A stretch of DNA of 64,000 nt from Castor canadensis (Eukaryota; Chordata; Mammalia; Rodentia; Castoridae): contig NC_133392.1 in assembly GCF_047511655.1 (NCBI RefSeq), positions 161,004,542 through 161,068,541 on the forward strand, written 5' to 3'. How positions within the stretch are numbered: the stretch's first letter is position 1; every line of letters begins with the position of its first letter. Shown here piece after piece: positions 48,927 through 61,790 of the stretch. The notes beneath the pieces were generated by a model. The model was not told where the DNA came from, made no database searches, and saw nothing but the letters and a program-made list of their open reading frames with translations. Both the position numbers and the translations under genes were made by a program.

Positions 48927-51900
48927 GTGAGTGGAGCCCTCTGAAGGCATCAGGCCCTGACTGTGGCCAGCCTGTGGGTGGAGGATGGAGGGTGGGGATA
49001 TAAGGGGAGGCTGGCTCTCCCAGGTACAGCCGTGTTGGGAATTCCCTGTTGGACAGGCCCTCTCCAGAGGGCCTTCTCCAGTCCCTCTCCCAGCTACCTG
49101 CAGCCCATTGAGGAGGAGAGACTCCTCTTCACTGGGGATGACTTTGTACCACATTGAAGCCTATGCTGTCCAACCATAGAACTGATAGATGGGAACACAG
49201 GGCCCAGAAGGGCAGTGAGTCCTGGGGGGTCCCAGGGGTCCCCAGGCTGCACTGCCACCTGGTCAAGGCTCTCATTGTCCTAACGTTGGGAATATCTGGG
49301 GGTCCCAGCTGAGGCAAGGCCATTGGTCAAGTGAACCATGATACAACATAGACTGGACCTGCACAGACCTGAAACTCAGGCTGCAGCTTGAGTGTCTTTG
49401 GAAAAAATGTTGGTAGAGTGAGCGGAGTGGGGATGGCAAGAAAAGTGCCTGTAGAGGCATGGCAGGTTGTCAAAAAGACCTTCAGAAAACATCTGTCCTG
49501 ATTGCTTTGAGCCACAGAATCGTGACTTCTGTCCTCCTCGGGGGTTTTCTGCTCTCAGCCAAGCGACTGCATTGTAGCTTCAAGGCTGGCAGCTCCCAGA
49601 TTGGAATATAACACCTTCTTTCCAGTGGTGTGGGCACTCTGGGCTCCTTTCCACTGATGCCAGCACAGTGTGATTGGCTGTGATGATGCCCTGCACAACT
49701 GGAGGGAAACCTGAGGAAACTGGAGGGAAACCAGTGTTCCCATGTTTGTGAAGGACCCTGACCATTCTCTGGTGGTTCTGGCATTTTGTGTTCTCTCTCT
49801 GGGCACCTGGCCGAGGAAGGGGTTCCAGAGAGATGCTGTAGGATGGGGTTTTGGCTATTGCTGGGTTTGGGGACTCTGCAGGCTTATTGCTGTCCTAGGG
49901 CCACAGGTCTCTGCTGAGCCAGCCCCAAGTGCTGGGCAGTAGGAGGGCTCTGCTGGGCCTTGGAGAGAGGCCTGTTTCTTGCGCAGTTGAAAGGGTGTCT
50001 GTGAGTTCCAGGATGGAGTCTCTGACCTGTCATTGTCCTGTGTCCTCAGACTGCAAGCCTTGGCCAGGCCTCCTTGTGGTTTCAGACCCCCGATCCCCTC
50101 TGTGAGCTAGTCAGAGGTGACCATCCCTGCTCCGATGGCAGGATGAGAGGTTTCTGTTCTTGGGTACTTTCGCTGTGGCCCTCAGTGGGTGTTGAGAAAT
50201 GCTTGAGAGCCTTTCTGACTCTTGTCTAATCTTTTTGAAATGTGCACTGCTCAATTTCAGTTTCCTGGAAATACCAGGGCTGGAGGGAGGGAGCCTCTGG
50301 CAGCTCTTGCCTTGGGCGGGGTGGCGGGATGTGGGGGGCGGGAAAGGGAGGGTTACTGGTATAGGGCTGTGACCCTGCTTCTGGGGGAGGGTGGTGAGGG
50401 GTAAACCTGGGATAATACCTGTCCTGGTCACGACCTCTGGGAAGGAGGTGAAGAAACCTGACCTTTCCCCTCAGGGCTGCCATCTTCCAGGGCCCTCCTG
50501 CTGTTTTCCTGCCCACCACCAGTCCCCCACACCAGTCCCGCACACCCTGGCCTAGTCTTGGTAGAGCAGCCCAGCTCCTGTCTTAGCAGGAGCTTCCTTG
50601 CACTGAGTAGCCTCCCCCATGAGACCCTGACACTTGGGCCCTGAGTACGGCTTGCGGGATTCACTGGGGGTGGGGGGGTTGGGGTGTGTGTGTGCTCAGT
50701 ATCCAGTGGGGAGGGACCTGAGCCTCAAGTGGGGAACTCTGCATCGTTGAGGGATTCATCATTTGTGGGGGGCTCAGCATCCTGAGGGAGGAGTCTGGCC
50801 TGGGTTCAAGGCAGCGGCAGCAGCCTCATGGGCTTAGAAAGCCACATGCAGGTGCTCTGGGTAGGGGTGCACTCACGGGCCCATGCCCACCAGCCTCTCG
50901 GGCTCCTGGCTTGGCCCCCACATCAGCTGCCCGGCAACCATAGAGATGGCCTCTGGGGAAGAGGGAAGTCCTGGAAGCTGGAGCTCCTGCCTGGCTCAGA
51001 GCTCAGCTCTATCTGGGTCACCTCATTGAATCCTTACTTGGTCTGACTTGTGGAAGAGGAAACCGAGGTCAGGAAGGCCCCACAGCTGCTGACTCCCGCT
51101 GTGGTAGCAAAGCTGGGCTGAAGTGACTGTTGAAATCTCTCTCACGGAACCAAGCCTTGTTTGGGGTTTGGGGGGTGCACTGAGATCTGTTTTGGAAGTG
51201 AGAGGAGCAGTGTCCCCAGGCAGGGGAGAGCATCTGCACCAAGAAGACTGGACCTACAACTAGCTTGTGCTCCTTTGGCACTGCAAAGGAGCTTCCTAGC
51301 AGAGTGGCCACTAGGTTTGTAGGGCTGAATGTGTAGGTTCAGGGTGTGCAAGACTGAGTGTGCGTGGCCAGGTGTTGGGCTAGGATCATAGGCTGGGAAT
51401 GTGCAGGTCTGGTGCGAGGCCTATGCTGCCTGCAGGGACAGCCTCTGCCCTCCAGTTCCTGCCCAAACCCCCCATAGTCACCTTCTGCCCTCCTCCAAGC
51501 TGGATTTGGGCACTGCAGCCCTGTGCTCAAACACAGTTGGGAATCAATTACAATTGATTCTAGTTTTGAAAATAAAAGCCATGTTTTTCTGGTTCCTCCA
51601 AATTCCTTGACTGTGAGGGGTGGATGGGAAGGGGATCTGGGAGCCGTGCCCTCCACTCCGGCATCCTGCAATGCCTTCTCTCCTCCTCCCCCTCCCCTAC
51701 ATCATAAGTTAGGCTTAGTTGCATTGTTTGACCGACCTGCTGCGCTGCCCAGAAGTCTGTCTGCAGGCGCCCAGGAAGCCCTTGGAGCACAAAGCAGGCT
51801 TGTGCTGGGCTGTGGAGTGCAGGGAAGGCCCTGGGCCCAGCCTGAAGCAGAACCCCCTACACCCAGCAAGAAGGCAAAAGGACAAGCCCTGGGTACATCC

Positions 51901-53101
51901 TGGAGGAACTGGCCCTGTGCAGGTCTCTGAGGCAGTTCTCCACAAAAGTGCTGGTACCCTCGCACTCAGGGCCAGTCAAGTGGTCAGGGTGGCAGAGCTG
52001 CCCAACTCTGCCAGAGACTAGACCACCTAGTGGGTGGGTGTGCTACTGGAAGAATGGAGAGACGCGGGGGTCGGGTGTGTGTCCAGATGGTCGGGGCAGG
52101 AACAGTAGAGCTGAGAGGAGGAAGTCAGTCCCCCTGAGGAGCTGGGTGGTGTGGTATGGTGGTGTGGGGGCTGCCTTGACTGGCCTGGCAGGTTCTTCTG
52201 GGTGCTGGTGTGACCTTGCCCTCTTCCTAGCCCACCCAGCAGGGGAGACATCAGTGGTCCAGCCTGGCCTTTGCTGGGTCTGGCCCTTGAAGGAGCCCTG
52301 GTTTCCTGAGCAGAAAGCTGGTAGACCAGGGTCCCTGGTGGGTGGGCTGGAGGCTGCTGTGGCTGCTGCTGGGACCCTGTGATGGTGCAAAGAAGCAGAG
52401 CCCCCAAGACTGGGCGGGTTTCCCTGGGGCTGAGGGGATGGGAGGCTGGCTGGGTGGGTCCTGAGCAGCCATTTAGTACTGGCCTTAGCTAAAGGGCAAG
52501 TGTTTCTAAATTGGGATTGTGGATTAATGGGGGAGGCTGGCATGGCCTGCTGCTCTCAGTGCTGTCCACTGTGTCTGAGGGTGGGGGTCCTACCCCAGGT
52601 CCAAATGCCACCCAGGGCTGCTTCTGGCATCTAGCCTCAGCCAGGCCTGGAACGGCTGCCCCTGCCTGGGGGTCTTGTGTTCCCCTGGAGAGGATCCTAG
52701 AGGGTGGGTCCTGGCAGGGTTGTGTTCATTTCACAGCCTCTCCATCTTGCACATACAAAAGGGCCCTGCCCTGGCTGGACCCAAGGCTGGTTCCATGGAC
52801 CATCCCTTGACCTCTACCTGAACACAACGTCACTGTTCTGAGGCCTGCAGCTGCAGTGGCCCCAACATGGGCTGATTCTTTGGGGGGCAGCTCAGCGCCT
52901 GTTCTCTGGGTGTGGGTCCAGGTTGACCTGATGGTCATCCTGGGCTGTGGTTCTAGGGTGCCCTGTGTTCATCTCTAGGCTCAAACAGAAGGTGTCCAGT
53001 TTGGGGGTGGAGCTGGCTTAGGATGAGCCCCACTCTAGGGAGGCTTTTTGTGTTTGGTTTGGGGAAGGATCCCAGAATGCATTGGGAGCACTAGAGACTA
53101 G

Positions 53102-53288
53102 CTGGGGAGGACCCAGCACACCTGGGAGGGCTCACCAAACCTGGGGAGGATTCAGTACACCTTGGGACCTAGCACACCTGGGAGGATTCAGTACACCTGG
53201 GGGGAACACAGCACACCTGGCAACCTAGAACACCTGGGGGGACCTGGCCCACCTGGGGAGGACTCAGCGCACCTGGGAGAATTCAGCG
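53102..53288 (+). repeat. Minisatellite carrying CACCTG
   Basis: Irregular 18-26-base units of the form CACACCTGGGGAGGATTCAG. Seven CACCTG motifs, starting at 53119, 53175, 53194, 53214, 53231, 53250 and 53270. Confidence 0.85.
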
Positions 53289-54442
53289 TATCTTTCTCTC
53301 TCGCCTTTGGACCAGGCTGGCCTTGGCTTGGGTGTGTGTTTACTCCCTGTCCCTGATGTAGGCCTGGGTCCCTGAGAGCAGAGGTATCCCAGGTGAAGAG
53401 AGCAGCCATGGCTTCTGCTTATTCTCAGTGAGCCTAAACTGCACACATCTTCCTCTGGACGTCAGCTCCCTGAGACCTTCAGGCCCCCCTCCCTGTGAAG
53501 CCAGTAATGGGTGGCTCCTTGGTCCCTGCTGGTGGGCACAGTTGGCTGGACAGGTGTGACTGCTCCAGGTGAACCATGCTGTGCTGGAGCCCAGCCAGGT
53601 CCTCTGCAGGTCAGCATGGGAGATGCCCAGAGTTCCAACCTCTCTTTCACAGTGCCGGCTGTGGGAAGGACATTCATGTCTGTCCAGTGAGTCGCTTAAT
53701 TACCAGGTTTGCTTCTCTCCCTGCCTCCCACAAAAGGGCCTCTGTCTTTCTCTGGAATGAGCAGGCCCTCCCTGGCCTGGCTTCGTGCACAGTGTGTGTG
53801 GGGGGGTGGACTCTCTCAGGGCTGGCTTCACAGATGGGGTGGTCTTTTAATGACATAATTACAGCAAACACAGAGGCAGTTGCTCCCAGCATGCATGGCT
53901 GGGGGTGCCTGTGAGCACACCCCAAATTGCCTGGCCAGGGCACTGGTAAGTGTTATCTCAAGGGTCACTGTGAAAAAGCAGGGACTGCACTCGGCAGCAA
54001 TCGAGGCGGGGGGGTCGATGAATCCATCCTCAGAACGCGCGAGGCCTGTTTGGTTCTCGGGGTTGCCCCAAGCTTGAGCCCCCCACCCCCACCCCCGCTA
54101 GTCTTCACCTTGTTCTCCTGTGTGGTCTGTCTGGACAGTTCTCCCTGGCTGGACACCTAGTGCCCTGCAGTCTCCTTGTCCTGTAGCTCTGTTCCTCTCT
54201 ATGGTATCCTGTCCGTGGCCTCTGGAGGCTGTCTAGACTCCGTGGATGACAGGGCAGTGCTAGGATGTGCCCTGGCGCTGACCACAGTATACGGGGTGAC
54301 TGGTGCTTGCTGCCATTTCACACAGGTGGACACTGAGCCCCAGTTGTGCCTGATTTGCCTGGGATCTGTGATGACTGGTGTTCAGCTCCCTAGGACAGGG
54401 GTAGAGGCTCATGGAGACCTCGGTGGGGGTCAGGGAGCCTGA

Positions 54443-54463
54443 CTCTGTGTGTGTGTGTGTGGT
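54443..54463 (+). repeat. (TG)n microsatellite
   Basis: About nine TG units. Confidence 0.9.
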
Positions 54464-57400
54464 GGTCTGTGTGACCAGTTGCCCTATGTCGGGTCCCTCT
54501 GACCATCCTGCTGTAGGATGTCCCTCTGCGAGTGTTTGGGGCCCAGGCCTCTGGCAGACCTTTCCTTGTCAGTCTCTAGCCAAGTGAAGCCGGGCCTCTG
54601 CCAAGAGGCTGTGATGCCCGATTTAAAGGCTGAGGGTTGAGCGTTTTCTATTCTGAGCAGAGCAAAGGCAGGGCCAAGTCAATCGGGGCGGGGATGGTGA
54701 GGGGGTGACCCAGGCACACTGAACCCGCATCCCGGTCTTCAGGCCTTTTCGGCTCAGACTGTCTCCAGAGGACAAGGGAGATTCCCCCAGCCCAGGGCCT
54801 CTGGAATGCATGGAGGTACTCATAGCCCTGCAGAGTGGGGAAGTCCACTGTCAGGAGGGGATGAAGGCCCAATGGGTGATGTCCCAGGGTGCTGGCAGGA
54901 CACAGGAGCAATCTCCTCCCTGGTCCTGTTCTTCAGCTCAGAGTTTCCTATCCTGTGGTCCTGTCCCACAGCTCAGACCCTGCCAGCCAGATGTCTCTGA
55001 GCCTGCCCAGGGGTGTAGGTAGTGCTGCTGTCTCCAGTCCCAGGTACTGTGAGATGTTGGATGAGTGGGAGCTCACAGCCATGGAGTGCAGGGACAGGAA
55101 GGGACCCAGCAACCCTGGTGAGTATAGGGCCCAGCCTGTGATATCTGCTTATGATGCTGACCCTGCAGGATCTTTTCTAGCAAGAAGAGACTGCGTTTTC
55201 CAGAGTGGCCTGTGAGGTGTTCCCATTCCCAGCCCAGGCTGCAGAGGCTGGCCTAGGTTGACCTGTGTCTTGTGTCCTCTGTACCCATGTGACCACCACC
55301 CAGAGCCATCACTGCTTAGAGAGGACAGTTCCAGGCAATCTGCTGGCTGCTCAAACTCCCCCTTCTAGCAGGATAATTAATGAGGGATCTGCAGGCGAGG
55401 AGCTGGCGGCTGCTTCCTGAATCTGCTCTTGGGGTTGGGCCCCTGGCATTCCAGAGCAGAGCCTACCCTCTGCACCCAGTTGCACCACGCCTGCACAGCA
55501 TCACGAGGAGCCCAGCCAGCTGATAACAGGATAGGTATGGTGGAGGAGGAGGTGGCAGCTGAGGTGCCTACAGCTAGCACTGGCCGTGGGGGAGCTGCCA
55601 TGGCCAGCAGCTGCTCTACTGGAGCCAGGAGCAGTAGGCAGGTCGCTCCTCCATGTTGGGGTCAGGGTTGGCCATCTATGGCAGGGTTCTCCAGTGACCA
55701 ACTCTGTGGTCAAAGGTCTCAAAAGGAAGCCAGACTCCCCAGCTCACGTCACAAGGGCTCCCATCCTACTGGGTAGGTTTCCGTAGTAGCAGCCCCAAGG
55801 CCAGGATGGAGTAAGTGGGTATGACCCAAGTAAAGCAGGATGGAGCCTGATATCCCACACGCCCTGGTCCCTTAGTGGACTTGGCCACCCCAAGTTGGCA
55901 ATTCTGTACTCTCCTTAGGAACCGTGGTACACCTTGGTGCCCACAGACCTAACTGGGGTAGAAAAACCTGGACAGCCCTGTGGTCACTCCATTTAACTGG
56001 GCAATTCAGAAGGCTCTTAGACACTGGGTGCCCTTGTGTGGAACCCCAGTGTGCAGATGTCGGGGTCCATTTGGCAGCAGTGGGCACAGTGGTCTCTCCC
56101 AGCCCAGACATGGACAGGCTCCTTGTCCCTCTTTCTTAGTCAGGTCCCCATCTCCACACCCTCCCAAGCTGGCCTTCTGCTCCTCTCGGCTCCTTGGGGA
56201 AGGCATGAGGCTTCCCAGTGCTTCATGTTTGTACTTCACTGACTCAGTTTCAGAGGGCTGGCAGCGAGCTTTCTGCTCTAGGAAAGGGAAGGGTGAGGTT
56301 TGGCTGCAAGCCTATGAGGATGGCATCAGGTCCTTTCCGGCTGATGTGCTTAATGAGCCGTCTACAGATGTTCGCCTTCCTCTAGTCCTGGAACGACTCC
56401 CTGTGTGCCTCTGCTGGGGCCTGGGAGGTATGTTTGGGTGCAGACAGTGTTTCTGATGCTGACCCGGCCTGGAGGGCCTAACACCGGTTAAGAAAGAGGG
56501 TCTGGCACAGGTCAGAGTTCTGTGGGACATTCAAGGCCACTGGGCCTTCTCTCTTCCCACCTTCCCTGGGGACTCTGGTTCTCCCCCTGGGATCACAGCT
56601 CCATATACTTGCACACCAAGATAGCTGATGACCACCCCCCCACACCCTTGACCCTAGCTTCTATCCTCTTCACGTTGCTGAGGGGACAGGCAAGGACATG
56701 CAGGGACAGGGGCAGCATCAGGATGCCGGCTCCTTGTCTCCTGACCACTGGGAGCCTCCTGAGGCAGCTTTCTGCTTGCCTCAGCCCTGCAGGGCACCCT
56801 CATCCTTGAGAGTGTGCCCATAACCTGTGCTGCCTGTCCAGCCTCAGCCTTCCCCAGCTGCATCGCCCCTAGGTAGCATCCCAGAGTGTCCCTTTATGAT
56901 GAGACTGATTATAGTGAAGGTGGCACTGTCACCTACCCCCTCTTCTAGGGCCTGTGGCTGCCCAAATGGACAGGGAGGCTGCTGCAAGCAGATGTGGCAC
57001 TAGAGACAGCTGGTCGCCACATGTCGCTCAGTGCCCCAGGGAAATGCTGGACCCATGCAAGGGCCTCTCTCAAGCTTCTGCTTTGGGCTCCCTGTGCGGC
57101 CCCTGTATGGTCTCCCCGTATGTCCCTCGGGCCCTTGGGTGGCCCCATGAGAACAATTGGGCCAGGAGCCCGGGTGCTCATGGGGTCTTGTGGGCCCTTA
57201 CATTTCACGTGGGTCCTCTAACCCCTCAGTGTAGACAGGGACAATTACAGGGATGGGGTCCAGGGGCTGAGTTGTTCAGAGAACTCCAACATGGCCTTCC
57301 ATTTGTACCTAGAGAAATGTTTGTTCTGGCTGTTTGTCCTTGGCTGAGCGCTGGGCTGGTGTGGACAGGGGGTGGGCAGCAGGCTGTCCTGCTGGGCTCA

Positions 57401-59040
57401 CAGCCCCCTGTGCTCTCCTACTTCTGGGCAGCACACACACTTGCCTGAGCTGCCAGGGCTCCAGGCTTTTCTGTAGCCTGTGGCAGGAAGATCCCAGGCT
57501 CCAGGACCCCCTTCTAAACTCACTGACCAGCGCCTGCAGGATGAGCCCAGGGCCTTGTAACGACATGAATCCTTGAACCTGGCCCTGGTTAGTCACTCTC
57601 CCCTGCCCAAGGCCTGCCCCATATGCTGCAGAGTCCGTCAGCCACAGTTTGAGGGGAGTAGGACATAGGAGATGCAGAGCCTGGTGGGAGGAGGGAAGAT
57701 CTACGTCTCTTCTGTCTCTCTGGCTGGGCACTGGCCGTGATGTGGTATGGGACTGGGGATATGTTATATCTCCATATCCCCAGGGATGAGGAGATCTGTC
57801 CTGGGAGGGCGAGAAGACCTGGCCATTGTGTGGTACTGTGACCATGAGGGAGAGGCAGAGGGACTCTTTCCAGCCATTGTGTCAGCAGGCATCCTCTGAG
57901 GACTTTCTCAGGAGGGGTCTTGGGCAGTGTGGTCCCCATGGCCTGTGAGCCCAGGGTTATTGGGGTGGAGGTGGATAGCATTGGAGAGCGTACCGGACAT
58001 GCTGGCTGCAAGAACGACAGGTACCTGCTCAGCCTGAAGTAGCACAGCCGGTTTCTGAGCTCATCCAGGCCAGACTCTTGGGCTGGGCACACAGTCATAC
58101 CATAGCTGGGGTTCAGGAACCCTCATGTAACTTTCCGAGGTTAGGACCCCAGGAAAAGGTAATGGACCTCATTCCTCCAACAGCTGCCTGGCCAGGCCTG
58201 GGTGGGATGGTCTCTCCCACGTGCTGTGAGATGGCTTGTGTCATGCCCAAACCTGAGACTGGGAATGGTGTCAGAATGGGAATGGTCAGAGGGGCTTAGT
58301 AGACTGTCTGACCTGAGTCTCTCCAAGACTGACACAGAGGAGCATCTGTCCAGGGACCCCCTCAACTGTGCTCCTTGAGGGCAGTACCAAGCCAAGTCTC
58401 TGCTGTACTCCCTGTGCTATTGAACTGAATAAGAGAGTGAGTAAATGAATGAGTGAATGAATGGTGTGTTGAATCAGGGCCAGGTTTACATAGACCAGGC
58501 TCACATTTCTCTTCCTCAGGGCTAGCTGGATGTGCAGGACCCCTGGGAGAGAGGTCTTGGAGGGCTTGAGGCTGGAGGTAGATGGGGTGAGGCTGGGAAG
58601 ATGCCCCCTGGGAAAGAGATAGTTGGCCCCTGTCTGCCAAGCTCTGTCCACTGTGGCTCCAACCCACGCAAGACGGATGTTGTCTTTAGGACCATGGCTG
58701 TGTGTTCCTGTGTACTTCTTTGTGCTGTGCAGAGTTTGGTGCCTGCCTCCCCTGTGGTGGTCCTGGCCTTGCCCTTGGTGCCCCTAGAGGGGTGGGTGGG
58801 GAGGGAATGCAAGGGTCTGGCCCAAAACCTGCAGCCCCCAGCAAGCTTCCCCTCCTAGGGGCTGCTGGCCTCAGCCCTCCCTGCTGTTCTAGATCTTTCC
58901 TAGAGGTGGGGTCAGGGAAGGTGGGTTGAGAGAGGATCTCTGAGCAGCCAGGCCCAGCACAGGAGAGATCTAGGGGCTTATAGTCCCCCTTCTGGAGTTC
59001 TGGGTCCCCACATTCCTGGCTGAGTGCAGGGCAGGGCATT

Positions 59041-59055
59041 GGCACCCCCTGGTGG
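59041..59055 (-). promoter_or_regulatory. CTCF-like motif
   Basis: Minus strand CCACCAGGGGGTGCC, which differs from the strong CTCF core CCACCAGGGGGCGCC at one position. Confidence 0.55.
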
Positions 59056-59705
59056 TGATGGGTCGCCAGCGCAGACCTTCTGCTGCCTGGGATTCCTGCT
59101 CTTTAGGTTTGTCCAGGCAGGTGAACTGCCTAACCACAGTGAGTTGGACCTGCTGTCTGCTGGGCTCTGTTCCTGCACTTGGTGTGAACTCATTCATTCA
59201 GCCAGCCAGCTGGCCATCAGTGGACCCACTGTGTGCCAGGCCACACAGACCAATGCAAGCCCTGTTCTCTGTGGTCTGCATCTGAAGGGGAGGTCACAGG
59301 AAGAATGGGACATGGTTTTAGAATGACAGGGACCCCAAGGAGGTGATGTGGGGCAGACTTGGGCAAGTCTTGGGAGACTGACAGTTGGCTGGAGTGGCCA
59401 GCATGGCGGGAGGTCTGGTTCCAGGTCTGGTGACCCTACAAGGGGTAAGGTGCTCCCTCCTGTAGGGTCACTGGAAGTTTTAAGTTGAGGGTGACGTGGG
59501 GTTGGACACCTGCTTTAGGGAGCTCCCTCTGGCTGCTGAAGGCTGAGGAGAGGCAGGAGGTCCAGGCAGGAGTCTACCTGGCAGCTGGGGAGATAGTGGC
59601 TGGGGCTAGACCTGGACCTGTGGCAGGGAGACACTAGTCTAGGTTAGAAAGACAGAGCCCAGGTGATGGGGAGGAGGCAGGTTGCCCATTGCTTCCCAGC
59701 TCTGC

Positions 59706-59723
59706 ATGTGTGTGTGTGTGTGT
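59706..59723 (+). repeat. (TG)n microsatellite
   Basis: About nine TG units. Confidence 0.9.
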
Positions 59724-60072
59724 GGCGGCTCCCAGGGTCCTGGACTGAGGGCAGAGGAGTTGTATTCCTTTCTTGAAATGGGGGAGGGGCAGACTGGACA
59801 GGCCATGGGCATGGTAGAGAGGTGCCCTCTGGTTCGCTGGGTAGGGAGGAGTCAGGCTGTCAGGATACTGGGCAAGGCTATAACCTTCCCTTCCCAGACG
59901 TAGACAGCACAGCCTGAGCCTGCTGTGCAGTTTGCCATGCCTCAGGGTTCCCATCTGCAGAATGGGACACACTTACTGATCCCTCAGGGCCTCTTTAATT
60001 CTAGCAACCCAAGCATTGGCTTCATCACTCCATTGAAGGGGGGAGGTCAGAGAGCTGGAGGGGGCTTTTTGC

Positions 60073-60089
60073 AAAAAAAAAAAAAAAAA
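60073..60089 (+). repeat. Poly-A run
   Basis: Seventeen A, with no recognised SINE body on its left. Confidence 0.9.
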
Positions 60090-60375
60090 GAACTTAGACC
60101 CATATCAAGATCCCAAATGAAATAATCTCAGTGCCCCCTTCCTTCAGAAAGCACACTCAGCAAGTATTTGTTGGCCTTTCCTGTGTGCCAGGCATGGCTG
60201 GGGGGTGGCCACTCTGGGGCTGATGTGCCTATCCTTAGAGACCTGGAGCCATCAGGAAGGCAGATGGGATAGACCACCTGCAGAGGTGTAGAGGTTGCAT
60301 ATGGTAGGCTGGGGGCTGGGGCTGGGCTAGTCAGAAAGGGAGACTAAGAAGGTGGTATGAGTCATGAGTGAGCTA

Positions 60376-61218
60376 TGTCAGAAACAGAGACAGACACACT
60401 TATGTCTTTCCACCATGTCAGAGTTTATAGAATAACAACAAGTTCACAAGCTGTGGCAATTTCATTGGCGTCAATTCGCCAAGTACTACTGATGTCACTT
60501 GATAACCACGAGCCATTGGCAGCATCCAATTCCAATCTTAGTTACTAACATTAACTCTCAGCTGAACAGGCTACACTTTCACACAGTAACAATGTGCAGA
60601 CAGATACACAGTATCCAGAAGGAAACAATGCCAAGCAAGAGTTAAAGAGGCTGCAGAGTTCTGAGGGCTGTGCTGGAGGCACAGGCAGAGAGCAGATGCA
60701 GACCCAGGGAGAAGTCTCTGTAGCAAACCAGTTAAGAAGTTCTACGCAGATCTGGGTGGCAGGCCATTTCCAGGGTCAGATTGAAGTAGGCTGTGTGTCC
60801 CAAGCAGGAGAAACTCAAGCTGGATTCCAGGGACAGAGGCAGAGTTCTTTTGCTTTGGCAATTTTCCTGGATGAGGCTCATGACAAGTGACCTGCTGATA
60901 GTGTCAGTGAGCCTGCCAGGTCTGAGTCTTGGGGCACTCTTCCTTTTGTAGTCCTAGGTGAGGGGGTTACATCTGGTGTGATTGACAAGTTCATGTGTCT
61001 GATATGATTTGATATATTTGCAGATGTAATTGGTTATTGGCACAAATTATTTATCGGCGTGTGCCTCGTGGTGGGCTGGCTGACAGTTGTTTACTTGTAT
61101 AGCAAGATGCAGAATCTTTCTCTTTTGGCTACTATACTCAAAATGGTCAAATTGATTGCTTTATAAAATGGAGTAGGTCAAGGCTAGGCATAGCCTTAAA
61201 ACTGCTTTCTGTACAACA
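60376..61218 (-). mobile_element. Probable solo LTR, family not named, fossil
   Basis: AT-richer than its surroundings. Read on the minus strand it begins TGTTGTACAG, has a promoter-like TTTTATAAAG about 60 bases in, and ends near a TTCTATAAACTCTGACATGG-type stretch and TTTCTGACA, giving TG...CA ends over about 840 bp. No internal retroviral genes are beside it and I saw no clear target duplication, so it seems old. It could instead be another kind of interspersed repeat. Confidence 0.4.
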
Positions 61219-61684
61219 TCAAGTAACCCAGAGCAGGCTGAGCCAGGGTGCGACGGGACCAGGCGAGGGAGAGCAGAAGTCCTTGGGGAGGGTAGGCTGT
61301 CTTAGGGTCGCCTCTCTGGGGTGCTCTTCCAACCATATCCTGGGCTCCAGGCTGAGAGTGCCTAGAGCCCAGAGACTGGCCAGAGGCTCAGGTGTGTGCA
61401 GACCTTGGTTTCAAACCACAGACATGAGTGGACATCAGGACAAGCCTGGCCCAGTGCTCATACCTGGGGGCCTCCAGCGAGGCCCCAGCTCATTCCTGGT
61501 AGTGCTGTGAGGTCTGCTCCAAGGAGCAACAGAAAAGCGTTGAGCACCCTCAGCTCTTTTGGATCTTGGCCCTAGAAACTAAGCAAGAGGTAAAGGGAGT
61601 GTGTCACATCCTATCCAGTCTGCAGGGTGGACATCTGTTGGGACCCTCCAAGACCTGGGGTAACCCATGTGGGCTCAGAAGTCA

Positions 61685-61790
61685 GTGCCAGAGAGACAAA
61701 GAGGGAAAGAGACAGACAGATAAATGAAGAGAGAGACACAGGGAGTCAGAGACACGGAGAGTAAGAGAGACACTTGCACACACACAGTAG
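61685..61790 (+). repeat. Purine-rich low-complexity tract
   Basis: GAGAGAC/CAGAGAC-type irregular repeats ending in a short CA run. Confidence 0.75.

Noticed and set aside
55020-55130. A DE-like stretch (MLDEWELTAMECRD) considered as MEGF6 exon 5
   Set aside because: It lacks the DVDEC start and the six-cysteine EGF pattern, and has no fitting phase-1 acceptor.
58765-58795. CTCF-like TAGGGGCACC on the minus strand
   Set aside because: One G short in the core, so the spacing of the motif is wrong.
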